NCBI RefSeq assembly: GCF_900101905.1
Contig: NZ_FNAJ01000017.1
Location: 62,001 to 126,000 of the forward strand
DNA: 64,000 bases
Reading direction: 5' to 3'
Source: Myxococcus virescens
GTDB taxonomy: Bacteria > Myxococcota > Myxococcia > Myxococcales > Myxococcaceae
Numbering within the stretch: the stretch's first letter is position 1; each line of letters starts with the position of its first letter. The notes under the pieces were generated by a model, which saw only the letters and a list, made by a program, of their open reading frames with translations, did not search any database and was not told the origin of the DNA. Positions 8,204-17,794 of the stretch are shown piece by piece. A program made the position numbers and the translations under genes.

Positions 8204-10531
8204 TCAGGAGACCTTGGAAATTGTCCAGCGCAACGCACTGTGAACCAAGGGCGCTCGCTTGAACAAGCCGTTGACGCGGTCCACCAGTGCATAGCGCAGC
8301 GGCGAGCCCCCCCCACCTTCCGCGCTGTCACCCGGGCCGCTCCCGACGGCAGTAGCCCCCGCCACCTGCTTGAGGAGCGGATGCACGCCAGGCAAACGCT
8401 TCACTGCGGCGTTCATCCAGTCCACCACGTCATAGCGCAGCGGACGCATCGCGGCCGACATCGCCTGGGCCACCTCAACAGGTGCGACTGCATTCAAGGC
8501 GGGCGCGGGTGCGTGGAGGGTGCTGAACAGGTCCACCATCGCATCGCGCGAGTGCGCCAGCAGGCTGAACACGCGCACCGAGGGATGCAGTGGCCCCTGC
8601 ATCCCATCGAAGATGCCCACGAGCCGCTGGAAGAAGCGACGCCGCTCCGCGTCCGTCAGGGGCGGGCGCTCGCTCCGCCGGGTGAAGACCTGGGCCTGGT
8701 TCGTCACCAGGAAACGGTGCCCCCCTTGGACCCACCGGACGAAGAGCCCCCAGTCCTCATGGCTCAACAAGGCCTCGTCGTAGCCGTGCTTCTCGAAGAG
8801 AGACTTGCGAAGCAGCGCGGCGTGCGAGGACACGCGGTCCGCCACCAATGACAGGGACGGACAGTCGCCCAGGTACACGTCGAAATCCGCGAACCTGCGC
8901 TCCGCCAGGTCCTCGGCCCCATGGAAACGTCCGGAGGTTGGCGCCACCCCCGAAAACGCGGGCTGCGCCTCCAGCGCCGCCACCGCGTACTGGATGAACC
9001 CCGGAGCAAGGCAGCCATCCGAATCCAGCGACAGGACGTACTCGCCACGCGCGGCACGGAGGCCCAGGTTGCGAGCCCCCGACAGGCCGCGGCGCACCGG
9101 AGAGCGAATGACCCGGAGGTCCTGGGTGGTCGCCGCGGACTGCTCCAGTCGCGTCAGCACCTGAAGGTCGAAGCCCCCGGTCGACGCATCATCCACGACG
9201 ATGACCTCCACCTCCAGGTACGTGCTGGCAGCGACGCTGCGCAGCGCCTCCGGCAGGGAGCGCCCACGGTCTTGGTTGAGGATGATGACGCTGACCAGCG
9301 GCGTCCTGGTGGACGCAGCGTGCGCCGCGACGGGGGCCTGTGTCTCCCAGTAGGGCGTGCTCACGGTCCACTTCACCGGCTCGAGCCCGGGCGCCTCCAA
9401 GGCCTTGCGCAGGGTGGCCGCCAGGCCATCCACCGTGCCGTCGTATTTGTGGCAGTTGACGCCATCCACGAAGGGGCTGTCGTCGCCAAAGGCCGCGCAC
9501 TCCGCGTTGAGGACCAGCCGCCCGCCCGCGACCGAGCTCTCGTAAGCCGTGAGGTTGAGCGACTCGAAGCGGGAGGTGATGGCCACCACCCCCGAACGCA
9601 TCAGCACGTCCCGGTCCGGCCCCGGCTTCATGAACACGAAGCGGTCCATCAGGTCCGTGGGGACCAGCCCCTTGATTTCCGCCAAGTAGCTCGAATCAAA
9701 GGAATGGCACGCCAACACGGCCTTACCCGCGTACTCCGGCCACCCGCGCATCAGGAGGACGGCGGCGCGAACAAAGACATCGGGATGCTTGAGCGGCTGA
9801 ATCTTCGTGATGAACACGAGGTTGCGCTGAGTCGCGGGTATCGGCGGCGCGGGCACGGGTGCCGCATCCACGACCACGGGCGGAAACTCCACCCGGACCT
9901 TGCGCAGCCACTGTTCGTCGAACCCGTAGAACCGCTGGTTGATGCTGGCGATGCAGGGCAGGTGCGCCACCACCACATCCGCATCGAACAGCGCCTTCCG
10001 CTCGATCTCATACCGGCCGAGGTTCTCCACCTCGAGGGTGTTGGGCTCCAGCGGCATGAGGATGCCGCTGGTGGAGTGCAGCCGCACCGAAAGGGTCGTC
10101 TGGGCAAAGGCGAGCCCCAGGCGTTTCTCCTGGAGGCTGCAGAAGGCCCAACCGTGGAAGTCGATGAACTCGACGACGTCGAAGCGCAGCCCTTCCTGCT
10201 CACGCGCCTTGAGGTAGCGCATGAACTCCAGCGACTCCCCATGCCAGCGCGTGTCGCGGAAGGCCGACAGCGGCGGGTAGATGCCATGCGCGTCCGCGGC
10301 GCCCTGCTGGGGCTCTCGGTAGCGACAGACGTGCAGCTTCACCCGGTTGCCGAAGTACACCTCGACCTGCGCCGGCTGGAGCGGCACCGTCGCGGGGACC
10401 AGCACGTGGAACTCCACGTCCTCGGTCCGTCGCAGCGAATCCACGATGAGATTGTGCGTGAGGCGGCCAATGCCCCCTGCCGTGAAGGGGTAGAGCTCGT
10501 CAGTGACGAGACAGACGCGGGTAGGACTCAT
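8204..10531 (-). CDS. Bifunctional glycosyltransferase, GT4-GT2 fusion with tail repeats
   Basis: A 775-residue protein with the same layout as the fusion at 4613. The N-terminal GT4 part starts RVCLVTDELYPFTAGGIGRL and carries NLVFITKIQPLKHPDVF in its donor domain. The GT2 part (about residues 405-620) has LVSVIILNQDRGRSLPEAL, VEVIVVDDAST and a LDSDG metal-binding block. The tail holds two copies of an LRY-VD-N-KR-P-VH motif at residues 698-723 and 745-770, joined by a Gly/Ser-rich linker. The E-x7-E motif of the GT4 half is replaced by SRFESLNLTAYESSVAGG. It is the last gene of the wzm-wzt-wbgA operon and overlaps its upstream neighbour by ATGA. Confidence 0.85.
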   Translation of the reverse strand: MSPTRVCLVTDELYPFTAGGIGRLTHNLIVDSLRRTEDVEFHVLVPATVPLQPAQVEVYFGNRVKLHVCRYREPQQGAADAHGIYPPLSAFRDTRWHGESLEFMRYLKAREQEGLRFDVVEFIDFHGWAFCSLQEKRLGLAFAQTTLSVRLHSTSGILMPLEPNTLEVENLGRYEIERKALFDADVVVAHLPCIASINQRFYGFDEQWLRKVRVEFPPVVVDAAPVPAPPIPATQRNLVFITKIQPLKHPDVFVRAAVLLMRGWPEYAGKAVLACHSFDSSYLAEIKGLVPTDLMDRFVFMKPGPDRDVLMRSGVVAITSRFESLNLTAYESSVAGGRLVLNAECAAFGDDSPFVDGVNCHKYDGTVDGLAATLRKALEAPGLEPVKWTVSTPYWETQAPVAAHAASTRTPLVSVIILNQDRGRSLPEALRSVAASTYLEVEVIVVDDASTGGFDLQVLTRLEQSAATTQDLRVIRSPVRRGLSGARNLGLRAARGEYVLSLDSDGCLAPGFIQYAVAALEAQPAFSGVAPTSGRFHGAEDLAERRFADFDVYLGDCPSLSLVADRVSSHAALLRKSLFEKHGYDEALLSHEDWGLFVRWVQGGHRFLVTNQAQVFTRRSERPPLTDAERRRFFQRLVGIFDGMQGPLHPSVRVFSLLAHSRDAMVDLFSTLHAPAPALNAVAPVEVAQAMSAAMRPLRYDVVDWMNAAVKRLPGVHPLLKQVAGATAVGSGPGDSAEGGGGSPLRYALVDRVNGLFKRAPLVHSALRWTISKVS

Positions 10532-12582
10532 GGCTGGGCGAACTCGAGGTAACGGTTGACGGCGTCGGCGCAGAGGATGCGGGTGTAGTCCTCCAGCATC
10601 TGCGCGTACTCGTCGGGAGCGCGGTCGCGAAGTTCGAGGACGCGGGACACCGCCGAGCGGATGTCACCGAGCGCCCCGGTCCCCGCGATCTGGACCATCT
10701 TCTGGAACGGGTGTTCATCCAGCCTGCCAAGCGAGATTGGCCCGGTGAGACACGCCACGCCGTGCGCCATGCCTTCCAGCGCCGTCATCGGCTGGCATTC
10801 AGAGAGCGAGACGTTGAGCAGCACGTCCGACTCGCGGATGAGGTGGAAGAGTTCGGCGCGTCCCAAGGGGCCCACGTTGACGATGGACGCGCGCAGCGGA
10901 ATCTCAGGTGAGGACGCGAAGGCGCTGGTGACGAAGACGCGGTCGATCCGAGGCAGCGAGGCGGCCACGGAGACATTGGAGTAGAAGTTCTTCCACCAGT
11001 TGTTCGGCGTGGGCACCAGGGCCGCGCGTGTCGCGGGGGCCCGGTGGCGGCAGTCCTCGGGAGCGACGCGCGGCGGGAAGTTCAGCAGCACGTCCGGGTA
11101 GATGTGCGGCGACAGCTGGTGCATCTGCGGTTTGACGCAGGCCACCCCGTCCAGCACCCCCTCCGCCTTCAGCGCCAGCAGCCGGCTGAAGCTGTTCAGC
11201 TCGATGTCGAAGTGGAACTGGGACGTGGAGCCATGCCACACACAGCTCAGCTTCAACGCACCGCCAAACACGCGGCGCAGCATGTGCACAACTTCAAGCG
11301 CATTCGGGGAGAAGCCCTGGAAGACGACAGCGCGTGCCCCCAGCGCCTCGCACGTCTCCACGATGCGCCGGTGGTCCGCCGCGGTCAGCGGGCGGCTGGC
11401 GGTGATACCAATCTTGTGTCCAGGCGCGTAGCCCGAGGCGGCGCGGATGCCGTACCACTCCTGGTGGAAGATGTGGACCAGCCGGGCCAGCCGGGGCTCC
11501 GGGTGTGCCCAGCGCGTGTCCAGGGGCGCGTCGACCACCACGCCCTCGGTGACGACGACGTGCCCAGGCGACGTCGGCGCGGACGAAGCCGCGGGCCGAG
11601 GCGCCTCCAGCGACTCGCTTCGCAGCTGCGCCAGTTCGTCGGAAAGTGCCAGCAGGCGCTGCCTCCGGGCCGACCGCTGGAGTTCGACGTCCAACCGCTC
11701 CTTCAGCTCCGAGACGCGCATGTCTCCCGTGCGCCCCGCGCCCCGCAGCGCCTCGCCCGCCTGGAGCGTCCACTCGCGCAACCGGGGCAGCGACTGGACC
11801 TGGAGCGACTCCAGCGTCACTTCACGCGTCTCCTCGCGGGCGCGCTCCGCCGCCGAGAGGAGGAAGTAGCGACGCCGCTGGCCCTCATGGCGCTTGAAGA
11901 CGTAGAGGTCGTGCGTCTCCATCAACCCGGAGCCGTAGTGCAGGTCCCACCCCGTGGGTACCAGCTCCGCATAGGGATGCAGCCAGCAGCCGTCATGCCA
12001 GCCGTTGTCCCAGACGCCCACCGGGACGAGCTTGTTCTCCACCAGACACAGCAGCCCTCCGGGCCGCACGAGCTTCCCCAGCGTGTCCAGCAACCCCGGA
12101 AGCAGCTCCGGAGGGTTGTGGATGAGCACGGAGACGGTGAACACGATGTCGAACTGGCGGCTCCCCACCGCCGTGAGCGCGTCCGGGCCGCTCCAGAGCC
12201 GCTCCTCGACGGGCTGGAGCCCCACGGGCGGCGCGCTGCGCAGCGGCTCCATCATGGCCTCGGAGAAGTCGTAGCCGTGGTAGCGAACGCCCTCCAGCGA
12301 CGACAGATAAGCCGCGTGCCGGCCGAAGCCGCAGCCAAACTCGAGCACGTCCAGTGGCCGTGACAGCGCGCGCTGTTCGGTCAACATGAGCGTGGTGAGC
12401 AGTTGCTCCTGTTGCGCATAGCCGCGGCTGCCGTGCTCCTGCCGGTTGCGGATCATCTCCCGGTACGTGTAGCCGCTGGTGGACTTCCAATACTGGCTGC
12501 TTTCCGGCTCGTCCGAACGCGGCCCGTGGGAAGGGTCCGGCTCAAGCTCCGGAGCGATTCGGTGCTGGGTGCTGTCCCGCAT
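10528..12582 (-). CDS. SAM methyltransferase fused to a GT4-like glycosyltransferase
   Basis: A 684-residue two-domain protein. Residues about 60-270 form a class I SAM methyltransferase with the motif I glycines in VLEFGCGFGRHAAYL and DIVFTVSVLIHN. A coiled-coil stretch around residues 280-310 (ERLDVELQRSARRQ) follows. The C-terminal half resembles the GT-B donor side of GT4 enzymes (RVFVTSAFAS..., DVLLNVSLSECQPMTALEGMAHG). Fused methyltransferase and coiled coil recall chain-terminating, chain-length-measuring enzymes of ABC-exported O-antigens such as E. coli WbdD. That parallel is inference: no kinase domain is seen here. It sits 60 bp after wbgA and overlaps the next gene by 4 bp. Confidence 0.75.
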   Translation of the reverse strand: MRDSTQHRIAPELEPDPSHGPRSDEPESSQYWKSTSGYTYREMIRNRQEHGSRGYAQQEQLLTTLMLTEQRALSRPLDVLEFGCGFGRHAAYLSSLEGVRYHGYDFSEAMMEPLRSAPPVGLQPVEERLWSGPDALTAVGSRQFDIVFTVSVLIHNPPELLPGLLDTLGKLVRPGGLLCLVENKLVPVGVWDNGWHDGCWLHPYAELVPTGWDLHYGSGLMETHDLYVFKRHEGQRRRYFLLSAAERAREETREVTLESLQVQSLPRLREWTLQAGEALRGAGRTGDMRVSELKERLDVELQRSARRQRLLALSDELAQLRSESLEAPRPAASSAPTSPGHVVVTEGVVVDAPLDTRWAHPEPRLARLVHIFHQEWYGIRAASGYAPGHKIGITASRPLTAADHRRIVETCEALGARAVVFQGFSPNALEVVHMLRRVFGGALKLSCVWHGSTSQFHFDIELNSFSRLLALKAEGVLDGVACVKPQMHQLSPHIYPDVLLNFPPRVAPEDCRHRAPATRAALVPTPNNWWKNFYSNVSVAASLPRIDRVFVTSAFASSPEIPLRASIVNVGPLGRAELFHLIRESDVLLNVSLSECQPMTALEGMAHGVACLTGPISLGRLDEHPFQKMVQIAGTGALGDIRSAVSRVLELRDRAPDEYAQMLEDYTRILCADAVNRYLEFAQP

Positions 12583-12642
12583 GAAATATCCCTTCTGGCG
12601 CGGCCCCCCAGGGTCCGCGCGATTCCGCCGAAGCGACTGGCT

Positions 12643-15600
12643 TCACCCCACCTGCCTGGCAGGGCGCAGCTCGCTCTCCCCCGTCAGCAGGCCTGTCATG
12701 ACTCGGTCAACCTCGGCCTCCCATGTCGTTCGACGGACCCGCTCCGCGGCATTCGCGCCGAGCCGCTGCCGGAGGGCGCCATCCGAAACGGCTTCTCGAA
12801 GCCGGGCCAGTACGCCACTCGGGGTCGGCTCGGCAAGCAGGCAGTTGTCGCCATGCGTCAGCAGCCATCGATTGGTGGGATTATCGTTCGTCACGACAGT
12901 GACACCGCAACCCATCATCTCCAGCGGCAAATAGGACGGGTGTCGGGTGAACATGAAACACAACCCGACATCACACTCGCGGTACAGCGCGGCCGTCCGT
13001 TCCGCGGGCAACATCCCCAGATTGGTGACAAGCCCCCGGACCCCATAGGCCTCCGGGTCCCACTCCGCTCCCGCGGCGAGCACCTCGACCGCCGGCCCCA
13101 GCTCCCGCTTGAGGCGGGCCAGGGCCGCAAGCCCCAGTTCGAAGCCGTTGCGCTCGTTGCCAGGCCGTCCATAGAAGAACACACGTACAGGCCCCTGGCG
13201 TGGTGGACGGCGGGCGTGAAACAGCGTTCCATCCACCGCCGGCTCGAACCAGACACCGTCCATTCCATGCAGGTCCACGACGTGCTGGTAGAGGCCCGGC
13301 GTGTTGAAGATGCCGTAGAAGCCCAGGCCATACGTCTGCTCGGCCAGCGCGGAAGGTGTTCCCGCCGCGTGGAACAGCGGCTCGTAATCCTGAACGAAGT
13401 ACCCGCGGACACCGGCACGAGGGTGATGCAGCACGCGGTATGCGGAGGTCCACGCCGTGGCCAGTGCCAGGTCACAAGCGGGCAACTCCGCCACGTCCTC
13501 CGGACGGCGCAGCACCCGCACCGCGCCCACCGCGCCTGGGCAGATGCTCGCCACGCGCGCTTCGATGTCCCCGGGCCGGACATTCGGCTGGTCGTAGATG
13601 ACGAAGTCGCTGCGCACACCATGGCGGCGTTGCATCAGGTCCGCGAAGCGAAAGATGGTGTGGATGCCCGCATAGACGTGGCCGAACGCGGGCACGAACC
13701 ACGTGGCGGTCTCCACCCTGCCCTTCGCGCGGAGCGCCACCAGGGCCCCCGGCGCCGACTCGCGCGCGGACCGTGCCTGCTCCGGCGTGAAGTCCCAGGC
13801 GTCCAGGTGCTCCACCAGATGACGCTGAGCCCGGGCGCGCTGCTCACCTCTCACGTCCTTCGCACTGGGCACATCCCGCCCCAGGGTGCGCACCGCGAGC
13901 GAGTCCCCGTCCTCCAGGTGGCGGCGAAGGCCGCAGTCCGTGGCGGTCAGCGTGAGGTGCGGATTGTAGAAGGGGTCGCCTTTGGGTCCCAGCCAGGGCC
14001 GGTAGGCCGCATACGACAACCAATAGTCCGCCTCCGGAATGGCGTCCGCGCGCCGGCTGGCGGACTCGTGATGGATGAGCCGGGTCTGCGCCGTGCAAAC
14101 GACGCGCAGCCCCTTCGCGTTCAGCCGCAGGCCCAACTCCACGTCACTGCCACACACCTGGAAGCGCTCATCGAAGCCCCCCAGCGACTCGAAGACCTCG
14201 CGGCGGAGGATGACGCACGCACTGGTGACGGACAGCCAGTTCCGGGTCCACTCCGTATGTCCAAAGGGTGTGGAGATGGGGCCATCTGGCAGCCGCCAGA
14301 AGGGGTGCCCCGCGAAGCCCGTCATCCCCACCACGACGCCCGCGTGCTGCACGGTGCCTTCGGGGAAGAGCAGCTTGCACCCCACCGCGCCCACCTCGGG
14401 CCGCTGAGCTTGCGACACGAGCTCGTCCAACCAGGCAGGGTCCACCACCTCCATGTCGTTGTTGAGGAAGAGCAGCAGCTCCCCGGTGGCCTGCTTCGCG
14501 GCCCAGTTGTTGATGGCGGGATAGTTGAAGGGGTGGTCCCACGTCAGCTTCACCAGCCGCGAGTCCACCCACTGCTCCAGCAGCGCGAACGTCTCCGGAC
14601 GCGTGCTGTTGTTGGAGACGAGCAGCACCTCGAAGTGAGGATACCGGGTGTGAGCCAGCAGGCTGTCCACCAGGGTTCGCAGCAGGTCCGGACGGTCCTT
14701 GAAGGGAACGATGATGGAGACCTTCGGCGTGCCCCGCACCGGATAGCGGACCCGGTACTGCATGGGCGCCGGGCTCGTCACCTCGGCGACCTCGCCCTTG
14801 CGCTCCAGGTGCGCCATCAACGCCCGCACACCCGCCTTCGTGGCCTCGGCGTTCCCTGGGGACGGCGTCAACGCCGCACGCCCGTGGTACAGCGGCTCCG
14901 GGAGATGGCCGATGCGCGCGGAGGCATCACTCAGCCGCAGCACCAGGTCATGGCCCTGGGCGCCGTCGAATCCCTCGCGCAGGCCCCCCACCCGCTCGAG
15001 CGTTCCGCGACGGACCACGAGGAAGTGGCCCACATAGTTCACGGAGCGCAGCAGGTCGGGAGACCAGTCCGGCTTGAAGAAGGGCGCCGCCCGGCGGCCG
15101 TCCGCATCCCGTTGGTCCTCGTCCGTGTAGAGGACGTCCAGTTCGGGCTGCGCCGCGAATGCCAGCGCGACCTCGGCCAGCGCGTGCGGCGCCAGCGTTG
15201 CATCCGGCTCCAGGAAGCCCACCAGGTCGCCACGCACCACCGCGAGCCCTGCATTGGTGGCCCGGGCGATTCCACCAGAGGCCGAGGCGACAACGCGAAT
15301 GCGCGGCTCCCGCGCCGCTGCCTCCCGAAGGAGGGGCGCGACATGAGGCGCCGTGCTGGCGTCATCCACCAGCACCCACTCCCAGTCGGCATACACCTGG
15401 GACTCCACTGAGCCCAGGCACTCGCGCAGGAAGGACTCAGGTGTGTCCTGGACACGGGTAACGAGCGACAGCCGGGGCCGCTCCACCAGCCGCGCCACAG
15501 CCTCACGCGCCGCAGCGATGCGCGCCGGTTCGCGCGACTCACACCAGGCGGGATAGTCCGTCAGCGCCGGAGGCTGCGGAGGCGCCGTCCGCGTGCCCAA

Positions 15601-16431
15601 CAGGTTGGCGAGCGCGAGTACGGACTCGGAGTTGAAACGGGCCTGGCGCCGCAGCACCTCGCCCCACAGCACGTGAGTCGCCTTCAGTGCCCCGGGCAGT
15701 GCGCGGCCGGCCTGCGGCTCCCGCAGCGCCTCGACCTCTGCCACCACGCGCCGCGCTTCGGCCTCCGCCGGCGCGTTCGGCCCCGCCGCCACACGGATGG
15801 CGTCCACCATGGCCAGGTTCCACCGGGCCTGCCCTTCCAGTACGGCTTCCAACACCGGGCCCAGCGTGAGGAGATAGCCCCGCTTGGCGAAGCCCACCAG
15901 CGCGCCCGCCACGCGCCCGCGGTGCGAGCCAACTCCCCACCGGGTGGGCACCGCCAGCGGCTCCAATTGCGCCACGGCCCAGGACGTCACGTCATCACGT
16001 AGGCCCAGGGCCCGGTGCACCGTCAGGTACTCCAGCACCCGCACCAGCGCGCGGTTGAAGCGCCCCTGCGGGCGCAGCATTTCAATGTGGAAGGGCGCGA
16101 GCCCGTTGACGAAGGCACGTTTGGCGGTCGTCACCAACTTGCCGCCACGCGCCCGGTGCGAGGCGGGAACGGAGAACGCACCCGGGTCCGCCAGCCGCGC
16201 GGCCTCCTGGAGCGAGGACAAGCCCTGCCCCCCTTCGGGGAGCGCGCGGTGGAGATGTTCCGTTGCCAGCCGCAAGGCGCCTTCCAGCGCGCTGCGCTCA
16301 TCACACTGCTCGGGGAGGCACGGCTGGCGCTCCTCCAAGACCTTCCGGAGGGCAGCCACCATCTGCGCGAACTCCCCCGGACCAGGCGCCTCCGCGGGCC
16401 CCTGTGTCACTTCAGCCCACTTCTGCCACAT
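12643..16431 (-). CDS. wbgA: WbgA-type multidomain glycosyltransferase (helical modules-GT2-GT2-GT4)
   Basis: A 1262-residue enzyme directly downstream of wzm-wzt, the position of M. xanthus wbgA, which is needed for O-antigen. Residues 1-310 are non-catalytic and helical, with SHR...AKR...FN modules at 91-136 and 169-215 and a shorter one near 251-277. A first GT2 domain (about 320-540) has ESQVYADWEWVLVDDAST and a YTDEDQ metal site. A second (about 560-800) has KVSIIVPFKDRPDLLRTL and LFLNNDMEVV. The C-terminal part (about 860-1250) is a GT-B domain like the rhamnosyltransferase WsaF: GYFVQDYEPLFHAAGTP and VFFYGRPGNERNGFELGL. Three active sites suggest repeat-unit polymerisation. Confidence 0.85.
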   Translation of the reverse strand: MWQKWAEVTQGPAEAPGPGEFAQMVAALRKVLEERQPCLPEQCDERSALEGALRLATEHLHRALPEGGQGLSSLQEAARLADPGAFSVPASHRARGGKLVTTAKRAFVNGLAPFHIEMLRPQGRFNRALVRVLEYLTVHRALGLRDDVTSWAVAQLEPLAVPTRWGVGSHRGRVAGALVGFAKRGYLLTLGPVLEAVLEGQARWNLAMVDAIRVAAGPNAPAEAEARRVVAEVEALREPQAGRALPGALKATHVLWGEVLRRQARFNSESVLALANLLGTRTAPPQPPALTDYPAWCESREPARIAAAREAVARLVERPRLSLVTRVQDTPESFLRECLGSVESQVYADWEWVLVDDASTAPHVAPLLREAAAREPRIRVVASASGGIARATNAGLAVVRGDLVGFLEPDATLAPHALAEVALAFAAQPELDVLYTDEDQRDADGRRAAPFFKPDWSPDLLRSVNYVGHFLVVRRGTLERVGGLREGFDGAQGHDLVLRLSDASARIGHLPEPLYHGRAALTPSPGNAEATKAGVRALMAHLERKGEVAEVTSPAPMQYRVRYPVRGTPKVSIIVPFKDRPDLLRTLVDSLLAHTRYPHFEVLLVSNNSTRPETFALLEQWVDSRLVKLTWDHPFNYPAINNWAAKQATGELLLFLNNDMEVVDPAWLDELVSQAQRPEVGAVGCKLLFPEGTVQHAGVVVGMTGFAGHPFWRLPDGPISTPFGHTEWTRNWLSVTSACVILRREVFESLGGFDERFQVCGSDVELGLRLNAKGLRVVCTAQTRLIHHESASRRADAIPEADYWLSYAAYRPWLGPKGDPFYNPHLTLTATDCGLRRHLEDGDSLAVRTLGRDVPSAKDVRGEQRARAQRHLVEHLDAWDFTPEQARSARESAPGALVALRAKGRVETATWFVPAFGHVYAGIHTIFRFADLMQRRHGVRSDFVIYDQPNVRPGDIEARVASICPGAVGAVRVLRRPEDVAELPACDLALATAWTSAYRVLHHPRAGVRGYFVQDYEPLFHAAGTPSALAEQTYGLGFYGIFNTPGLYQHVVDLHGMDGVWFEPAVDGTLFHARRPPRQGPVRVFFYGRPGNERNGFELGLAALARLKRELGPAVEVLAAGAEWDPEAYGVRGLVTNLGMLPAERTAALYRECDVGLCFMFTRHPSYLPLEMMGCGVTVVTNDNPTNRWLLTHGDNCLLAEPTPSGVLARLREAVSDGALRQRLGANAAERVRRTTWEAEVDRVMTGLLTGESELRPARQVG
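15787..16161 (-). repeat. Two SHR-AKR-N helical modules within wbgA
   Basis: Encoded residues 91-136 (DNA 16024-16161) and 169-215 (15787-15927) share the pattern SHR-x(5-9)-V-x-AKR-x(8)-P-x(7)-Q-x3-N-x4-V. A third, shorter match lies at 15601-15681. The same pattern recurs at 4204-4344 in the small plus-strand gene. Confidence 0.6.
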
Positions 16432-16472
16432 GGATCACCTTTCCCCGTGGGTTCTGGCGCGCTCCCAGCGCT

Positions 16473-17786
16473 TCATCCCACCACCACGCGCTGGGGCGTG
16501 CCCGAAGCGCAAGGGACACCCGGCTGAGCCTCCGACCCCGCCTCCACCAACCATCGGTGCGGAGGCCGGAACACGCCCTCGTCCTCGTCCTCGGAGACCA
16601 CCTTGAACACACAACGCGCGGACGAATCCCCTTTCGAGGACCGGGCCGACACCACCAGCGAATACTCTCCGCCCAGGACGCCCAGTCGCTCAATCAGGAA
16701 GCGCAGCACGCCTTGAGACGGCATCCGCGTAAGCACCACTGACTCGCGGCGAGTGCTCGTCTCGTAGAGGGTTCGCCCGTCCGCGGCTTGGAGCCGGACC
16801 TCGAAGTCCACGTCCTCGCAGGCCTCATCCACCGCGAACGCCGCGCGTACTTCCACGCCCTGCTCAGGCGACAGGACCTCCAGGGGTGCGCCTTGCGCGT
16901 CCGTCAACTGAACGCTGCGGATGCGAACGGGGCCTTCCGAGGGAAGCGTCGCGGCCGGTACCTGTGGCAGCGCCCCGCCGCCCTCCGTGAGCGCCGGGGG
17001 CGTGAAGGCAGCGGACTGGGCCTCGGCCAGGGAGATGGCCTCGCGGTACTCGGCAGTGACCTCCGAGGGCTTGCCTACGCGGCGGACGTAGCCGCCATCA
17101 ATCCACGCAGCCAGGTCGCACCAACGCTCCACGGTGCCCAGTTCGTGCGTCACCAGGACGATGGTCTTCCCCTGACGCTTGAAGTCCATCATCTTGGCGA
17201 GGCTCTTCTTGCTGAAGTGCTCGTCTCCGACGGCGAGGATTTCGTCGATGATGAGGATGTCCGGGTCCACGTGCGTGGCCACCGCGAACGCCAGGCGCAT
17301 GTACATGCCACTGGAGTAGGTGCGCACCGGCTCGTCGATGAACTCGCCCAGCTCACTGAAGGCGATGATTTCATCCATCCGGGCCCGGACCTCGGCGCGC
17401 GTCATGCCCAGGATGATGCCGTTGATGAGGATGTTCTCCCGTCCGGAGAAGTCCGGATGGAAACCAGCGCCCAGGTCCAGCAAGGCGGAGATGCGACCGT
17501 TGATCTGCAGGTCGCCGGAGGTGGGCGTGTAGATGCCGGTGATGAGCTTGAGCAGCGTGCTCTTCCCCGAGCCGTTCCGCCCGATGATGCCCACCGTCTT
17601 GCCCTTGGGAATGGCGAGGTTGATGCCGCGCAGCGCGGTGATGAGGCTCGCATCACGCGCCTGGCGCTTGCCGCGCAACCAGCGAAGCAGCTCGGATTTG
17701 AAGGTCGTGTACTCGCCCCGGATGGTCCGCTTCCGGAAGCTCTTCACGACATCCTTCAGGATGATGGCGTCCATGGATTCAGGCAT
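16473..17786 (-). CDS. wzt: O-antigen ABC exporter ATPase Wzt with carbohydrate-binding C-terminus
   Basis: The ATPase of the Wzm/Wzt exporter that moves lipid-linked O-antigen across the inner membrane; 437 residues. Visible are Walker A (GIIGRNGSGKSTLLKLI), the ABC signature (TYSSGMYMRLAFAVATH), Walker B (DILIIDEILAVGDEHF) and the switch H in VLVTHELGTV. Residues beyond about 270 form an extra domain (PVRIRSVQLTDAQGAP..., LRFLIERLGVLGGEYSL). In other Wzt proteins this is a beta-sandwich that binds the modified chain end. The start at 17786 is 8 bp after the wzm stop; a second ATG lies at 17774. Longer upstream starts would run into wzm. Confidence 0.93.
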   Translation of the reverse strand: MPESMDAIILKDVVKSFRKRTIRGEYTTFKSELLRWLRGKRQARDASLITALRGINLAIPKGKTVGIIGRNGSGKSTLLKLITGIYTPTSGDLQINGRISALLDLGAGFHPDFSGRENILINGIILGMTRAEVRARMDEIIAFSELGEFIDEPVRTYSSGMYMRLAFAVATHVDPDILIIDEILAVGDEHFSKKSLAKMMDFKRQGKTIVLVTHELGTVERWCDLAAWIDGGYVRRVGKPSEVTAEYREAISLAEAQSAAFTPPALTEGGGALPQVPAATLPSEGPVRIRSVQLTDAQGAPLEVLSPEQGVEVRAAFAVDEACEDVDFEVRLQAADGRTLYETSTRRESVVLTRMPSQGVLRFLIERLGVLGGEYSLVVSARSSKGDSSARCVFKVVSEDEDEGVFRPPHRWLVEAGSEAQPGVPCASGTPQRVVVG

Positions 17787-17794
17787 GCCGACGC

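Noticed and set aside
12403-15411. A 1002-codon plus-strand open frame
   Set aside because: Antisense to wbgA, Arg/His/Pro-rich translation without motifs; typical shadow frame in GC-rich DNA.
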